From Pseudomonas fluorescens (lineage in GTDB: Bacteria > Pseudomonadota > Gammaproteobacteria > Pseudomonadales > Pseudomonadaceae), in NCBI RefSeq assembly GCF_001623525.1, contig NZ_CP015225.1, forward strand, positions 496,001-560,000: a stretch of 64,000 nt of DNA, in the 5' to 3' direction. The stretch's first letter is position 1. Each line of letters begins with the position of its first letter. The position numbers and the translations under genes are program-made. A model generated the notes under the pieces. The model was not told the DNA's origin. It saw nothing but the letters and a program-made list of their open reading frames with translations, and did not search any database. This document shows positions 36,363 through 45,091 of the stretch, piece by piece.

Positions 36363-38441
36363 ATGCTCATCGGCAGTTATTCCCCCGCCCTTGTTTCGAT
36401 TTCCTTGTTTGTTGCTGTGCTGGCTTCCTATACCGCCCTGGACCTGGCCGGGCGGATCGCGACCGCCCAGGGGCGCGCCGCGCATTTGTGGATGGCCGGG
36501 GGCGCGCTGGCGATGGGGGTGGGGATCTGGTCCATGCACTTCATCGGCATGCTCGCGTTCAGCTTGCCGGTGGAGCTTGGCTACGACGTATCCATCACCG
36601 CGCTGTCGCTGCTGGTCGCGATTCTTTCCAGCGGTTTTGCCCTGTGGCTGGTCAGCCAGCCGCGATTGCCGGCGTGGCAACTGGCGTTCGGCGCGCTGAT
36701 CATGGGCGCCGGGATCAGCACCATGCACTACACCGGCATGGCCGCACTGCGAATGCAGCCAGGCATCGATTATGACCCGACACTGTTCGGGGCTTCGTTG
36801 GTGATTGCTGTCGGCGCTTCGGCGGCGGCGTTGTGGATTGCCTTTCGCCTGCGCCAGAACACGCCCCACGTGCGCCTGGCTCGTGCAGGCGCTGCGGTGG
36901 TCATGGGTGTCGCCATCGTCGGCATGCACTACACCGGCATGGCCGGGGCGCGGTTCAGCGACGGTAGCTTTTGTGGCTCCCTGGACGGCTTGAGCGGCAA
37001 GGGCCTGGACAATCTGGTGTTGATCACCACCCTGGCGGTGCTGGCCATCGCCTTGCTGACGTCGATTCTCGATGCGCGCCTGGAAGCCCGTACTGCGGAG
37101 TTGGCCCAATCGCTGACCCTGGCCAACCGGGAACTGACCCAGTTGGCCCTGCACGACCCCCTCACCGGACTGCCCAACCGGGTATTGCTGGCTGATCGTA
37201 TCGACCAGGCCATGCACCGGGTGCAAGAGCAGGGTGGCTGCTTCGCCCTGATGTTCATCGACCTGGATGGTTTCAAGCCGGTCAACGACGCCTTCGGTCA
37301 CCACATGGGCGATTTGTTGCTGCGGGACGTGGCCCTGCGCCTGCGTGAGGACCTGCGCAGCCAGGACACCCTGGCGCGGATCGGCGGTGATGAGTTCGTG
37401 CTGCTGGTGCAACTGGCTGAACCCGACGACGCCTTGCGATTGGCGGCACGTCAGGTCGGCCTGATCGCACGCACGTTCCGGGTGGCTGAGCATGACTTGC
37501 AGATCTCCGCCAGCGTCGGTATCGCCCTTTACCCTGGCAACGGCCAGAGCGCCGACGAACTGTTGATGAACGCCGACGCCGCGATGTACCACGCCAAGGG
37601 CGCCGGCAAGAACGGCTACAGCTTTTTCGACGCGTCGATGAACAGCAACGCCCGCAAGCAATTGCAGTTGCTGCAAGACCTGCGCATCGCCGTCGAACAG
37701 CGGCAATTCAGCCTGTACTACCAGCCCAAGTTCGATGCCGCCAACGGCCAGCCGGTCGGCGCCGAGGCCTTGTTGCGCTGGAGCCATCCGACCCAGGGCC
37801 TGTTGATGCCCGACACCTTCATCGACCTGGCGGAAAAGACCGGGTTGATCATCCCCATCGGCGAATGGGTGTTGAACGAAGCCTGTCGGCAGATGCGTGA
37901 ATGGTACGTGCTCGGTTATACCGATTGGCGCATTGCGGTGAACCTGTCGGCGTTGCAGTTCTGCCATACCGGTTTGGTGCAGAGCGTGGCCAAGGCCCTG
38001 GAAACGCATCAGCTGCCGGCCAACAGCCTGACCCTGGAAATCACCGAAACCACCGCCATGAGCGATGCGGACGCGAGCATGACGGTGCTGCAACAGCTCT
38101 CGGACATGGGCGTGGACCTGTCCATCGACGACTTCGGCACCGGCTATTCGAGCCTGATGTACCTCAAGCGCCTGCCGGCCAACGAGCTGAAGATCGATCG
38201 CGGCTTCGTGCGTGACCTGGAGCACGACAGCGATGACGCGGCGATCGTCTCGGCCATCGTCGCCCTCGGCCAGGCCCTGGGCCTGCGGATCGTCGCCGAA
38301 GGTGTGGAGACCGATGTGCAACAAGACTTCCTGACCCAGTTGGGCTGCGATTCGCTGCAGGGCTATCTGCTGGGGCATCCACTGCCGGCTGAGCGGTTCA
38401 TCCACGACATTCGCCAGGCACAACGGGTGGCGGTGGGCTGA
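36363..38441 (+). CDS. MHYT-GGDEF-EAL c-di-GMP enzyme (MucR-like)
   Basis: A 692-residue membrane protein. The N-terminal MHYT domain spans about seven helices with three copies of its motif (SMHFIGM, TMHYTGM, GMHYTGM), thought to bind copper and sense a diatomic gas. The GGDEF domain reads RIGGDEFVLLV with an intact GGDEF. The EAL domain reads GAEALLRWSHP, with NLSALQF, EITETT, DDFGTGYSS, KIDRGFV and EGVET. Both domains look catalytically competent. P. aeruginosa MucR has the same architecture and links c-di-GMP to alginate and nitrate effects. The start has only a weak ribosome site. Confidence 0.93.
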   Translation: MLIGSYSPALVSISLFVAVLASYTALDLAGRIATAQGRAAHLWMAGGALAMGVGIWSMHFIGMLAFSLPVELGYDVSITALSLLVAILSSGFALWLVSQPRLPAWQLAFGALIMGAGISTMHYTGMAALRMQPGIDYDPTLFGASLVIAVGASAAALWIAFRLRQNTPHVRLARAGAAVVMGVAIVGMHYTGMAGARFSDGSFCGSLDGLSGKGLDNLVLITTLAVLAIALLTSILDARLEARTAELAQSLTLANRELTQLALHDPLTGLPNRVLLADRIDQAMHRVQEQGGCFALMFIDLDGFKPVNDAFGHHMGDLLLRDVALRLREDLRSQDTLARIGGDEFVLLVQLAEPDDALRLAARQVGLIARTFRVAEHDLQISASVGIALYPGNGQSADELLMNADAAMYHAKGAGKNGYSFFDASMNSNARKQLQLLQDLRIAVEQRQFSLYYQPKFDAANGQPVGAEALLRWSHPTQGLLMPDTFIDLAEKTGLIIPIGEWVLNEACRQMREWYVLGYTDWRIAVNLSALQFCHTGLVQSVAKALETHQLPANSLTLEITETTAMSDADASMTVLQQLSDMGVDLSIDDFGTGYSSLMYLKRLPANELKIDRGFVRDLEHDSDDAAIVSAIVALGQALGLRIVAEGVETDVQQDFLTQLGCDSLQGYLLGHPLPAERFIHDIRQAQRVAVG

Positions 38442-38447
38442 GCCACT

Positions 38448-39551
38448 TCAAGGCACGATGTCGAACGCCGTGCTGCCAAGTCGCTCGCCGTTGACCAGCA
38501 AGTGCACGGCATGCCGGCCCGCGTAGTGTTTGCGGGTGGTCAACTCGCGAATGTGCTGGGAGCGGCTGAGGTTGACGCAACCCTGGGCGGGCAGGTCGAA
38601 GGTCTTGAGCTTGAAGACTTTGGCCGAGGTGCCGCCCGAGGCTTTCACGTAGTCGACGGCATAGTCGATCACCAGGCGTTGGCTCTGCCCGAGGGTTGAT
38701 TGCACCGTGAAGGACAGCGTGACCTGTTCCCCCAGGCGAATCACCGCAGGCGTCACTTGCAAATCCAGCACCTGGACCTGCGCCTTGCCGCCGACCCCGA
38801 TGACGCCCAACGCCCTGGGGTTGCCTTGTTTGATCAGGCTGCGCAGCGCGTGCCGGGCGATCCATGCCGTGTGGCGGTCTTGCAGCGGCCAACCTTCGAT
38901 CTGGTCCAGCACCCAGTCGGGATGCTGCTTGGTGACGTCGTTGAGGTGGTTGGCCACGGATTTGCGCACATAAAGGCTATCGTCGGCCTTGAGCGTGTCG
39001 AGGATCGCGGCGGCGAGGTCAGGGTTGGCCTGGATCGGCTCCAGGTGAAACGACCACGGCAAGCGTGGCCGGCTGCCTTCGCTGGCCAGGCGGCGTACGT
39101 GCTCGTTGGCGTCCAGCGCCCAGTCGTGCATGACCTTGAGGGTGCGTTCCAGGTCATCGCGCAGGAAGTGCCGCACGGCGAACTCCGACGAGCCGAACCG
39201 GGTGAAATACTTGAGCGCGTCCAAAGACACGTCGAAGCGATGCCGGCCATAAGACGCCACGTAGTGTGGCAGGAACATGCTGACGAACATGCTGTTCAGA
39301 CGCGGGGCCAGGGCGCGCAGCACTTCCAGCGAAGCTTCATAACCGAGGGGCAGTACCGCATGCAGGCACTCACTGACCCGGGCCATGCGCTGCATCACCG
39401 ATAACTCGGCCAGCCCATCGTTAGCCATGTGCAAGAACGCCTTGGCGTCGAATGCCGGATACACCGCGCGCATTTCGTTGGCGATGTGTTCCAGGCGGGC
39501 GCTGTTGAAGATTTCCTTGAGGGCAGGGGAGGCAGTGGTCGAAGTCGTCAT
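38448..39551 (-). CDS. DNA alkylation repair protein, AlkC-like with C-terminal Ig-like domain
   Basis: 367 residues from the ATG at 39551. The first 250 residues are HEAT-like helical repeats (AVRHFLRDDLERTLKVMHDWALDANEHVRRLASEG, and LYVRKSVANHLNDVTKQHPDWVL), typical of the AlkC/AlkD glycosylase superfamily. The last 100 residues form a beta-rich domain (AQVQVLDLQVTPAVIRLGEQVTLSFTV) matching the immunoglobulin-like domain of the AlkC subclass. It should excise positively charged bases such as 3-methyladenine and 3-methylcytosine. It complements the alkB/ada operon 31 kb away. Convergent with the MHYT gene, 6 bases apart. Confidence 0.85.
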   Translation of the reverse strand: MTTSTTASPALKEIFNSARLEHIANEMRAVYPAFDAKAFLHMANDGLAELSVMQRMARVSECLHAVLPLGYEASLEVLRALAPRLNSMFVSMFLPHYVASYGRHRFDVSLDALKYFTRFGSSEFAVRHFLRDDLERTLKVMHDWALDANEHVRRLASEGSRPRLPWSFHLEPIQANPDLAAAILDTLKADDSLYVRKSVANHLNDVTKQHPDWVLDQIEGWPLQDRHTAWIARHALRSLIKQGNPRALGVIGVGGKAQVQVLDLQVTPAVIRLGEQVTLSFTVQSTLGQSQRLVIDYAVDYVKASGGTSAKVFKLKTFDLPAQGCVNLSRSQHIRELTTRKHYAGRHAVHLLVNGERLGSTAFDIVP

Positions 39552-39587
39552 GGCAGGGTCCGTCGTGCAGGGCTTGTCACTATATCC

Positions 39588-39720
39588 CGTGGCGAGGGAG
39601 CTTGCTCCCGCTCGGCTGCGCAGCAGTCGTAACCCCCGTGAATGCCGCATCACTGAATGACCGCGTCGCCTGGATTGGGGCCGCTGTGCAGCCCGGCGGA
39701 AGCAAGCTCCCTCGCCACGG
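39588..39720. repeat. REPIN, family A
   Basis: CGTGGCGAGGGAGCTTGCTC at the left and an inverted copy (GGAAGCAAGCTCCCTCGCCA) ending at 39720, spacer about 50 bases. Upstream of both divergent genes. Confidence 0.88.
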
Positions 39721-39802
39721 GGTACAGTTTCCAGGAATTAAGGAATGATTCGCCGCCCGCGAAGTCCCAGATTCAGTCCCTCGAATAACTGGAGTTTTTT
39801 CT

Positions 39803-40111
39803 ATGCGCAAACCATCCCTGATCGCCAGCCTGGTCCTGATCGCCGGCCTTGGAGCCCTTGGGCCTGTTGCGCAAGCGGTCGAGAAAACCGGAGACGCCCT
39901 GGAGCATTCGCCGAGCAATGGCCGCAGGCTGGTGGAGAACGACCGGGTACCGGCGGACTACCAGCGCGCGGACAGGGCCATGAAAGACTGGAAACAGAAG
40001 GAACTCGAGCAACCGACAAACGAGCAGCAATGGGTGCAGATCGACGACAAATACCTGCTGATCGAAACCGTATCCGGCGCCATCGTCAAGATCGTGCCGG
40101 CCACACGCTAG
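39803..40111 (+). CDS. RcnB-family periplasmic protein
   Basis: A 102-residue protein with a signal peptide (residues 1-25, cut after AQA). The C-terminal 50 residues carry the RcnB signature: QWVQIDDKYLLIETVSGAIVKIV. E. coli RcnB takes part in nickel/cobalt homeostasis in the periplasm. Most Pseudomonas members have no tested function. It overlaps the inhibitor gene by 4 bases in the convergent direction. Confidence 0.82.
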   Translation: MRKPSLIASLVLIAGLGALGPVAQAVEKTGDALEHSPSNGRRLVENDRVPADYQRADRAMKDWKQKELEQPTNEQQWVQIDDKYLLIETVSGAIVKIVPATR

Positions 40112-40431
40112 AGCACTTCGCCCTTGTCCCACAGGTGAACCAGCTCGCCGGGTGCCTGGTCCTCAGGCACCTGCAGTACCATCTCGTCATCCTGGTCGTT
40201 GGCGCGATAGCGCACCTCGATCTGGAAAAAACGCTGGTCGCCGCGCCCAGGCGTGGAGGACGTCAATGGCAGGCAACCCTCCAGGACCGAACAGATGCGC
40301 GTGCGCTGGTCGAGGTCGCACTGGGCGAATTCGATTTCCCGTGGCCGGGTCAGCGCATGGATGGCGGCCACGCCACCTTGGCGCGACAGCCGTACCACGG
40401 CTTTGTCGTCGAGGTCTGGAAGGGTTTTCAT
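40108..40431 (-). CDS. Emfourin-type protealysin inhibitor
   Basis: A 107-residue protein with no signal peptide: MKTLPDLDDKAVVRLSRQGGVA, then FFQIEVRYRANDQDDEMVLQV. This matches the emfourin family, tight inhibitors of protealysin-like M4 proteases and always coded next to them. Its ATG overlaps the protease stop (TGATG), so translation is coupled. It would neutralise the protease inside the cell until secretion or lysis. The name rests on context and family memory, since no search was run. Confidence 0.82.
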   Translation of the reverse strand: MKTLPDLDDKAVVRLSRQGGVAAIHALTRPREIEFAQCDLDQRTRICSVLEGCLPLTSSTPGRGDQRFFQIEVRYRANDQDDEMVLQVPEDQAPGELVHLWDKGEVL

Positions 40432-41492
40432 CAGCTCTCCTGTGTCAGGTCGACGCCGACCTGGGCCCAGCCGTTCTGTACCGCTTGCACTTCCCGCGTG
40501 CCGAAGCGCTGGCGGGCGTGCTCGACGGTCAGGCGGGCGAAGGCGCTGAAGGACGCGTCATTGGCCAATCTTCGGTCGCACAAGGTTTCATACCAGATCC
40601 GGCCGGCCTTTTCCCAGGCAAATCCGCCCAGCGTGGTCGCCACCAGATAAAAGGCCCGGTTGGGAATGCCCGAGTTGATGTGCACGCCGCCGTTGTCTTC
40701 ACGGGTAATGACGAATTCGCGCATGTGCGCCGGTTGTGGGTCCTTGCCCAGCAACGGGTCATCGTAGGCGCTGCCGGGGTTGGACATGCTGCGCAGGCCG
40801 TCGCCGTTGATCTTGTCGGTGAGCAGGTCGGCGCCGATCAGCCAGTCGGCTTGGTCGGCGGTCTGTTCAAGTACGAACTGCTTGACCAGCACACCGAACA
40901 CGTCGGAGATGGATTCGTTCAGCGCACCGGACTGGTTGGCGTAGATCAACCCGGCTTCGCTTTCGGTGACGCCATGGGCCAGCTCGTGGGCCACCACGTC
41001 CAGGGAACGGGTGAAGCGTTGGAAGATTTCACCATCGCCGTCGCCGAACACCATCTGCGCGCCGTTCCAGAAGGCGTTTTCATAGCCCTGGCCATAATGC
41101 ACGCTGCCCACCAGGGCGAAGCCTTTATTGTCGATGGAGTCGCGCCCCAGCACGTTCCAGAAAAAATCATAAGTGGCGCCGAGGGCGTCGTAGGCTTCGT
41201 CCACGGCCGGGTCGCCACTGGCCCGCTGGCCTTCCAGGCGGACCGGCTGGCCGGGCAGTTCCATGCTGTTCTGGGCGTCATGCACGCTGCGTTGCGGCTG
41301 TCCGGCCTTGCCGGGCTTGGGCAGCTTCGCGGCGGCGGGAAGGTTGCCGGGCGGGCCGGGGTTGTGCCGTAGGCTGCGCACGTGGGTCAAGGTGCCGAGA
41401 GCGCTGGAGCGCTGCTGTTCGGAGCCGTGGGCGATGATGCGATTGAGGATGTATGGCGGAATGAAACCGTGGAGCGGACGAGAGTCGAACAT
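40431..41492 (-). CDS. Protealysin-like M4 metalloprotease
   Basis: 353 residues from the ATG at 41492 with AAGGA upstream. There is no signal peptide. The short propeptide (about 50 residues) contains FIPPYILNRI, the PPYIL cysteine-switch-like motif of protealysins. Catalytic residues: zinc site HELAHG in VVAHELAHGVTE, third ligand Glu in NESISDVFG, and the transition-state His in GGVHINSGIPNRAFY. Protealysin of Serratia cleaves actin and OmpX and is linked to invasion or competition. Operon with its inhibitor downstream. Confidence 0.93.
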   Translation of the reverse strand: MFDSRPLHGFIPPYILNRIIAHGSEQQRSSALGTLTHVRSLRHNPGPPGNLPAAAKLPKPGKAGQPQRSVHDAQNSMELPGQPVRLEGQRASGDPAVDEAYDALGATYDFFWNVLGRDSIDNKGFALVGSVHYGQGYENAFWNGAQMVFGDGDGEIFQRFTRSLDVVAHELAHGVTESEAGLIYANQSGALNESISDVFGVLVKQFVLEQTADQADWLIGADLLTDKINGDGLRSMSNPGSAYDDPLLGKDPQPAHMREFVITREDNGGVHINSGIPNRAFYLVATTLGGFAWEKAGRIWYETLCDRRLANDASFSAFARLTVEHARQRFGTREVQAVQNGWAQVGVDLTQES

Positions 41493-41586
41493 CAGAAAAT
41501 CCTTATCTGAAATGCAGGGTCGATACCCATGTGAACCGAAGAGGCCGCTGCGGTTCCCTAGCGGGCGGGTTTGTGTGATCGACCCC

Positions 41587-41717
41587 TGTGGCGAGGGAGC
41601 TTGCTCCCGCTGGGCTGCGAAGCAGCCCCAAAACCTTGCCCCTGAATGTGTCAGGCAGACCGCATGCAACCTGTCGGGTCGCGGCGCAACCCAGCGGGAG
41701 CAAGCTCCCTCGCCACA
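41587..41717. repeat. REPIN, family A
   Basis: TGTGGCGAGGGAGCTTGCTC with hairpin GGGCTGCGAAGCAGCCC, spacer of about 40 bases, inverted copy ending at 41717. Between the divergent protease and FKBP genes. This is what an uninterrupted target of IS110 element A looks like. Confidence 0.92.
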
Positions 41718-41780
41718 AAAGATTGCCAGATGCCTGGAATTCTGCGAAAACCCGGCGCTTGAATGACACGGACAGATCCC

Positions 41781-42122
41781 ATGAATGAAGAACTGCAAAT
41801 CATCGACCTGGAACAGGGCGATGGCAAAAGCGTAGTCAAAGGTGCGCTGATCACCACCCAATACCGCGGCACCCTCGAAGATGGCACCGAATTCGATTCG
41901 TCCTACAGTCGCGGCAAGCCGTTCCAATGCGTGATCGGCACCGGTCGCGTCATCAAGGGCTGGGATCTGGGCCTGATGGGCATGCAAGTCGGTGGCAAGC
42001 GCAAGTTGTGGGTGCCGGCGCACCTGGCCTACGGTGAGCGGTCCATGGGTGCCCACATCAAGCCCAACGCCAATCTGATCTTTGAAATCGAGTTGCTGGA
42101 AGTCCTGACCCGCGACGACTGA
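41781..42122 (+). CDS. FKBP-type peptidyl-prolyl isomerase
   Basis: 113 residues from the second ATG (MNEELQIIDLEQGDGKSVVKG); the first ATG at 41763 is possible. The single FKBP domain shows FDSSYSRGKPFQCVIGTGRVIKGWD, LGLMGMQVGGKRKLWVP and HLAYGERSMG, with the aromatic pocket residues Tyr, Phe, Trp and Tyr in place. Cytosolic prolyl isomerase. Ends 13 bases from the convergent P450 gene. Confidence 0.92.
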   Translation: MNEELQIIDLEQGDGKSVVKGALITTQYRGTLEDGTEFDSSYSRGKPFQCVIGTGRVIKGWDLGLMGMQVGGKRKLWVPAHLAYGERSMGAHIKPNANLIFEIELLEVLTRDD

Positions 42123-42135
42123 TGGGCTGAGCGGG

Positions 42136-43272
42136 TCATGGCCTGTCGGTACGTGATCGCTCGCTGAACAGCGGGATGCGGCCGTTGACGGAGGGGCGAT
42201 AGCGCCAGGCTAGCTGATCCAGTGGCGGTTGCTGCTCGATAATCGCCGCCAGTGTGGCGCGGGCGATGTCCATCGCCAGGGTTTGGCCTGGGCATTCATG
42301 GCGCCCGCTGCCGAAGCTGAAACTGCGGCGGTTCGGGCGGTCGAGCAGCAGGGTGTCTGGTCGGGGGTTGAGTTGCGGGTCGCGGTTGGCTGAGGCCAGC
42401 AGCACCAAGACAACCTCCCCAGGGTTCAGCGCAGTGCCGAGGATTTCGCAGGGCGCGGCGACGAAGCGGCGAGTGTTTTGCACCGGCGGGTCGAAACGTT
42501 GGACTTCGGCCAGCAATGAGTCGACCTGTGTGGGAGCCTCCCGCAGCGTCCGGCGCAACGCTGGATCGCCGATCAGTGCCAGCAACGCGTTGCCAATCAG
42601 GCCAGCGGTGGCTTCATAGGTTTGCGAGAACAGCCCGATCAGGTTGGCGATTTTACTGTCCGGATCAGCGCCTTCGAAGCCTTGGTCAATGCCCCGCAAC
42701 ACAGCGTTGTCCTGCGCCTCTATCCGCGCCTGGAATAAACTGGCCAGTTGCTCGCTGGCCTGGTGCGCCGCGTCCAGTTGCTGTGCTTGGCTCAACGGCG
42801 ATAGGCCGGCGACGAAGTCTGCGGTCAATTCGCTGACCCGGTGACAGTCCGTCGGGCAGAAACCCAGCAACGCCGCGACCACGCTGGCCGGCCCGATGAA
42901 CTGGGCCTGGTGCAGGCCTTCGGCGCCCCCTTGGAGAACGCGGGCCCTGACCAGTGCCTCGACCTGCCGGGGGGCGATGTCCTGCAACCGCGGCGCAATC
43001 GCCGCCCTCGGGCAACGCTGCTGTTCCCCTTCGTTCATGCGCATCAGGAGCCCGAACACCCGCCCCGCCGGCCCCTCGGCGATGGCCTTTGGCACCGGCT
43101 CGTGGGCCGGACGCACATGGCAATCGGGATGGTGCAGCACCGCGCACACGGCCTCGGCGCTGCTGGCGATCCACTGGTTCAGTTCGGGATCGAAGGCCAG
43201 CCCGCCGGCAGCGCGCAGGGCGGCATAAAAAGGATAGGGGGCGGAATGTGTCGCGGCGGTGATCGGGTCCAT
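42136..43272 (-). CDS. Cytochrome P450 lacking the conserved I-helix threonine
   Basis: 378 residues from the ATG at 43272. The haem loop FSFGSGRHECPGQTLA has the Cys ligand near residue 327. ExxR is in LAEVQRFDPP. In the I helix the usual AGxET(T) motif reads QTYEATAG: Glu is kept but the oxygen-activating Thr is Ala. The enzyme may therefore use another proton path or catalyse an unusual reaction. Divergent from an ArsR regulator 82 bases away, which probably controls it. No ferredoxin partner is adjacent. Substrate unknown. Confidence 0.9.
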   Translation of the reverse strand: MDPITAATHSAPYPFYAALRAAGGLAFDPELNQWIASSAEAVCAVLHHPDCHVRPAHEPVPKAIAEGPAGRVFGLLMRMNEGEQQRCPRAAIAPRLQDIAPRQVEALVRARVLQGGAEGLHQAQFIGPASVVAALLGFCPTDCHRVSELTADFVAGLSPLSQAQQLDAAHQASEQLASLFQARIEAQDNAVLRGIDQGFEGADPDSKIANLIGLFSQTYEATAGLIGNALLALIGDPALRRTLREAPTQVDSLLAEVQRFDPPVQNTRRFVAAPCEILGTALNPGEVVLVLLASANRDPQLNPRPDTLLLDRPNRRSFSFGSGRHECPGQTLAMDIARATLAAIIEQQPPLDQLAWRYRPSVNGRIPLFSERSRTDRP

Positions 43273-43354
43273 GAAGCGCGGCCTTGTTCGTGATGGAGAA
43301 AGTGTTGCTACTATCTCCAGTCGATGCATGGCTTGATTCGTCGGGGAGCGAAAT

Positions 43355-44110
43355 ATGAACGCAGAGCACCATGACCTGGGCGTGTCCCAAGTGGCGGCGG
43401 CCATTGCCGAACCGGCGCGCACCCGGATGCTGTGCGCGTTGATGGATGGCCATGCCCGCACCAGCACCGAATTGGCGAGCATTGCCGAGGTCAGCGCCTC
43501 GACCGCCAGCGCCCATCTGGCGAAACTCAAGCAAATGGCCTTGGTGCGCTTGCATGTCCAGGGCCGTCATCGTTATTACAGCCTGGCCGACCCGCGCGTC
43601 GCCCAGGCACTGGAGGCACTGATGGTGATCGGCCAGAGCGCCGCACCGACCTTCACCCCGCGCACACCGGATCGCCTGCAATTTGCCCGCACCTGTTACG
43701 ACCATATGGCCGGCACTCTGGCGGTGCGCCTGCATGACCGGATGATTGAGGCTGGATGGCTGATAGAGGTGGAAGGCGATGGCTATCGGCTGAGTGATTC
43801 CGGCGAGGCGGTGCTCGAGGGCTTGGGCATCGATGTCCTGCACCTTGCCACGCAACGCCGTCGATTCGCCTGCCCCTGCCTGGATTGGAGCATGCGCCGC
43901 CCCCACCTGGGCGGTGCCTTGGGCGCGGCGTTGCTGCAAGTGGCGATCAAGCGCAAATGGGTGATCCAGGACCTGGACAGTCGGGCGCTGGGGGTGACGG
44001 CCAGTGGTCGCCGGGAGATGGCGGGGCGGTTTGGGGTCAGTGCCGAAATCGATGCCAAGCCCGCCTCCGTCATCGCGAGCAAGCTCGCTCCCACAGTGGG
44101 CCTGCGCTGA
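43355..44110 (+). CDS. ArsR-family transcriptional regulator, REP-extended C-terminus
   Basis: A 251-residue regulator with an N-terminal winged HTH (AIAEPARTRMLCALMDGHARTSTELASIAEVSASTASAHLAKLKQMALV). A second winged-helix-like part carries CPCLDWSMRRPHLGGALGAALL near residue 175. The first domain lacks the ELCVCDL metal box of classical ArsR, so the ligand is not a metal bound there. The last 16 or so residues (SVIASKLAPTVGLR) are encoded by a family B REP at 44071-44096. Likely regulator of the divergent P450. Confidence 0.88.
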   Translation: MNAEHHDLGVSQVAAAIAEPARTRMLCALMDGHARTSTELASIAEVSASTASAHLAKLKQMALVRLHVQGRHRYYSLADPRVAQALEALMVIGQSAAPTFTPRTPDRLQFARTCYDHMAGTLAVRLHDRMIEAGWLIEVEGDGYRLSDSGEAVLEGLGIDVLHLATQRRRFACPCLDWSMRRPHLGGALGAALLQVAIKRKWVIQDLDSRALGVTASGRREMAGRFGVSAEIDAKPASVIASKLAPTVGLR

Positions 44111-44169
44111 ACACAAGACCCATGAACACCCAAGATCCCGGGGGGCAGCGAGCTTGCTCGCGATAGCCG
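44071..44169. repeat. REPIN, family B, overlapping the ArsR stop
   Basis: Left copy CATCGCGAGCAAGCTCGCTCCCACAG at 44071-44096 lies inside the ArsR gene. The inverted copy GGCAGCGAGCTTGCTCGCGATAGCC ends at 44169, between the ArsR gene and the araC-type stop. Confidence 0.85.
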
Positions 44170-44186
44170 TTTCAGCACCACCCACA

Positions 44187-44981
44187 TCATCCAGCCATAT
44201 GCCGGCGCCGATACTCGTCCGGCGTGGTGCCCATCATTTTGCGGAACATGCTGATGAACGCCGAGGCGCTGCTGTAGCCCAGGTCCAGGCCGATGGTTTC
44301 CACGCTCTGGCCACGTTCGAGCAGGGCCAGGGCCTCGATGACTTTGAGACGTTGGCGCCATTCCACCAGTGACATGCCCAGGTCCCGCTGGGCCCGGCGC
44401 ATCAGCGTGCGCTCGGTGGTGTTGGCGGCGCGGGCCAGTTGCGGCAAGGAGCGCGGGTCGCCGGGGTTCGCTTCCAAGGCCCGCAGCACGGGGCCCAGCA
44501 ATGGATCGTCCGAGGAGGGCAGGTAGCTGCCGACATGGGGGGCCTGCGCCAGCTTGTCCACCAACACCTGCAGCAAGCGCTGCTGCTCGGGCGTCTGCGG
44601 TTGGCTCGGTGGATCGCTGCGCAGCTCTTCCAGCAGGGCACGGATCAGCGGGCTCAAGGTCAGCGCGCAGGGTACGGCCGGCAACGCGTCGCACAGTTCG
44701 GCGGCCAGGTACAACGAACAATGGCAGGCCTCATGCCGATTGAAGCCAACGTGTTCCATGTCCGGTGGCAACCAGATGCCGTACTGCGGTGGCGCCAGGT
44801 AATGGTGTTGGGCGATCTCGATTTCCATCACGCCACTGTAGGAGTAGACGAACTCACCCCAGGCATGTCGGTGCCGGGGGTAAGTGGCATGGGCCGGCAT
44901 GCAGGCGCTGCGAAAGAAAATCGGCGAGGGCAGGACCGCTTCGAACGGAGGAATCTTCAGATGTTGGGCTGGAGGCTGCAT
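44187..44981 (-). CDS. AraC-family transcriptional regulator
   Basis: A 264-residue regulator. The N-terminal cupin domain has YPRHRHAWGEFVYSYSGVMEIE and IWLPPDMEHVGFNRHE. The C-terminal double HTH reads SLPQLARAANTTERTLMRRAQRDLGMSLVEWRQRLKVIEAL and VETIGLDLGYSSASAFISMFRKMMGTTPDEYRR. Divergent from the EamA transporter at 45092, its likely target. This pairing (cupin AraC plus EamA exporter) is frequent in Pseudomonas. Confidence 0.92.
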   Translation of the reverse strand: MQPPAQHLKIPPFEAVLPSPIFFRSACMPAHATYPRHRHAWGEFVYSYSGVMEIEIAQHHYLAPPQYGIWLPPDMEHVGFNRHEACHCSLYLAAELCDALPAVPCALTLSPLIRALLEELRSDPPSQPQTPEQQRLLQVLVDKLAQAPHVGSYLPSSDDPLLGPVLRALEANPGDPRSLPQLARAANTTERTLMRRAQRDLGMSLVEWRQRLKVIEALALLERGQSVETIGLDLGYSSASAFISMFRKMMGTTPDEYRRRHMAG

Positions 44982-45091
44982 ATCGACCGCAATGGCGGAT
45001 TACCGGGATGGCTTGTCGGGTAATCACTATATCCAGCAAAGGTGTCAGGTAGACAATCCTTTCCATCTCTTTCTGTCCAAGGACCGTTCCC

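Noticed and set aside
36348..38423. 691-codon open frame on the minus strand
   Set aside because: Exactly antisense to the MHYT-GGDEF-EAL gene. The product is Gln/His/Arg-rich without domains, as expected from high-GC shadow frames.
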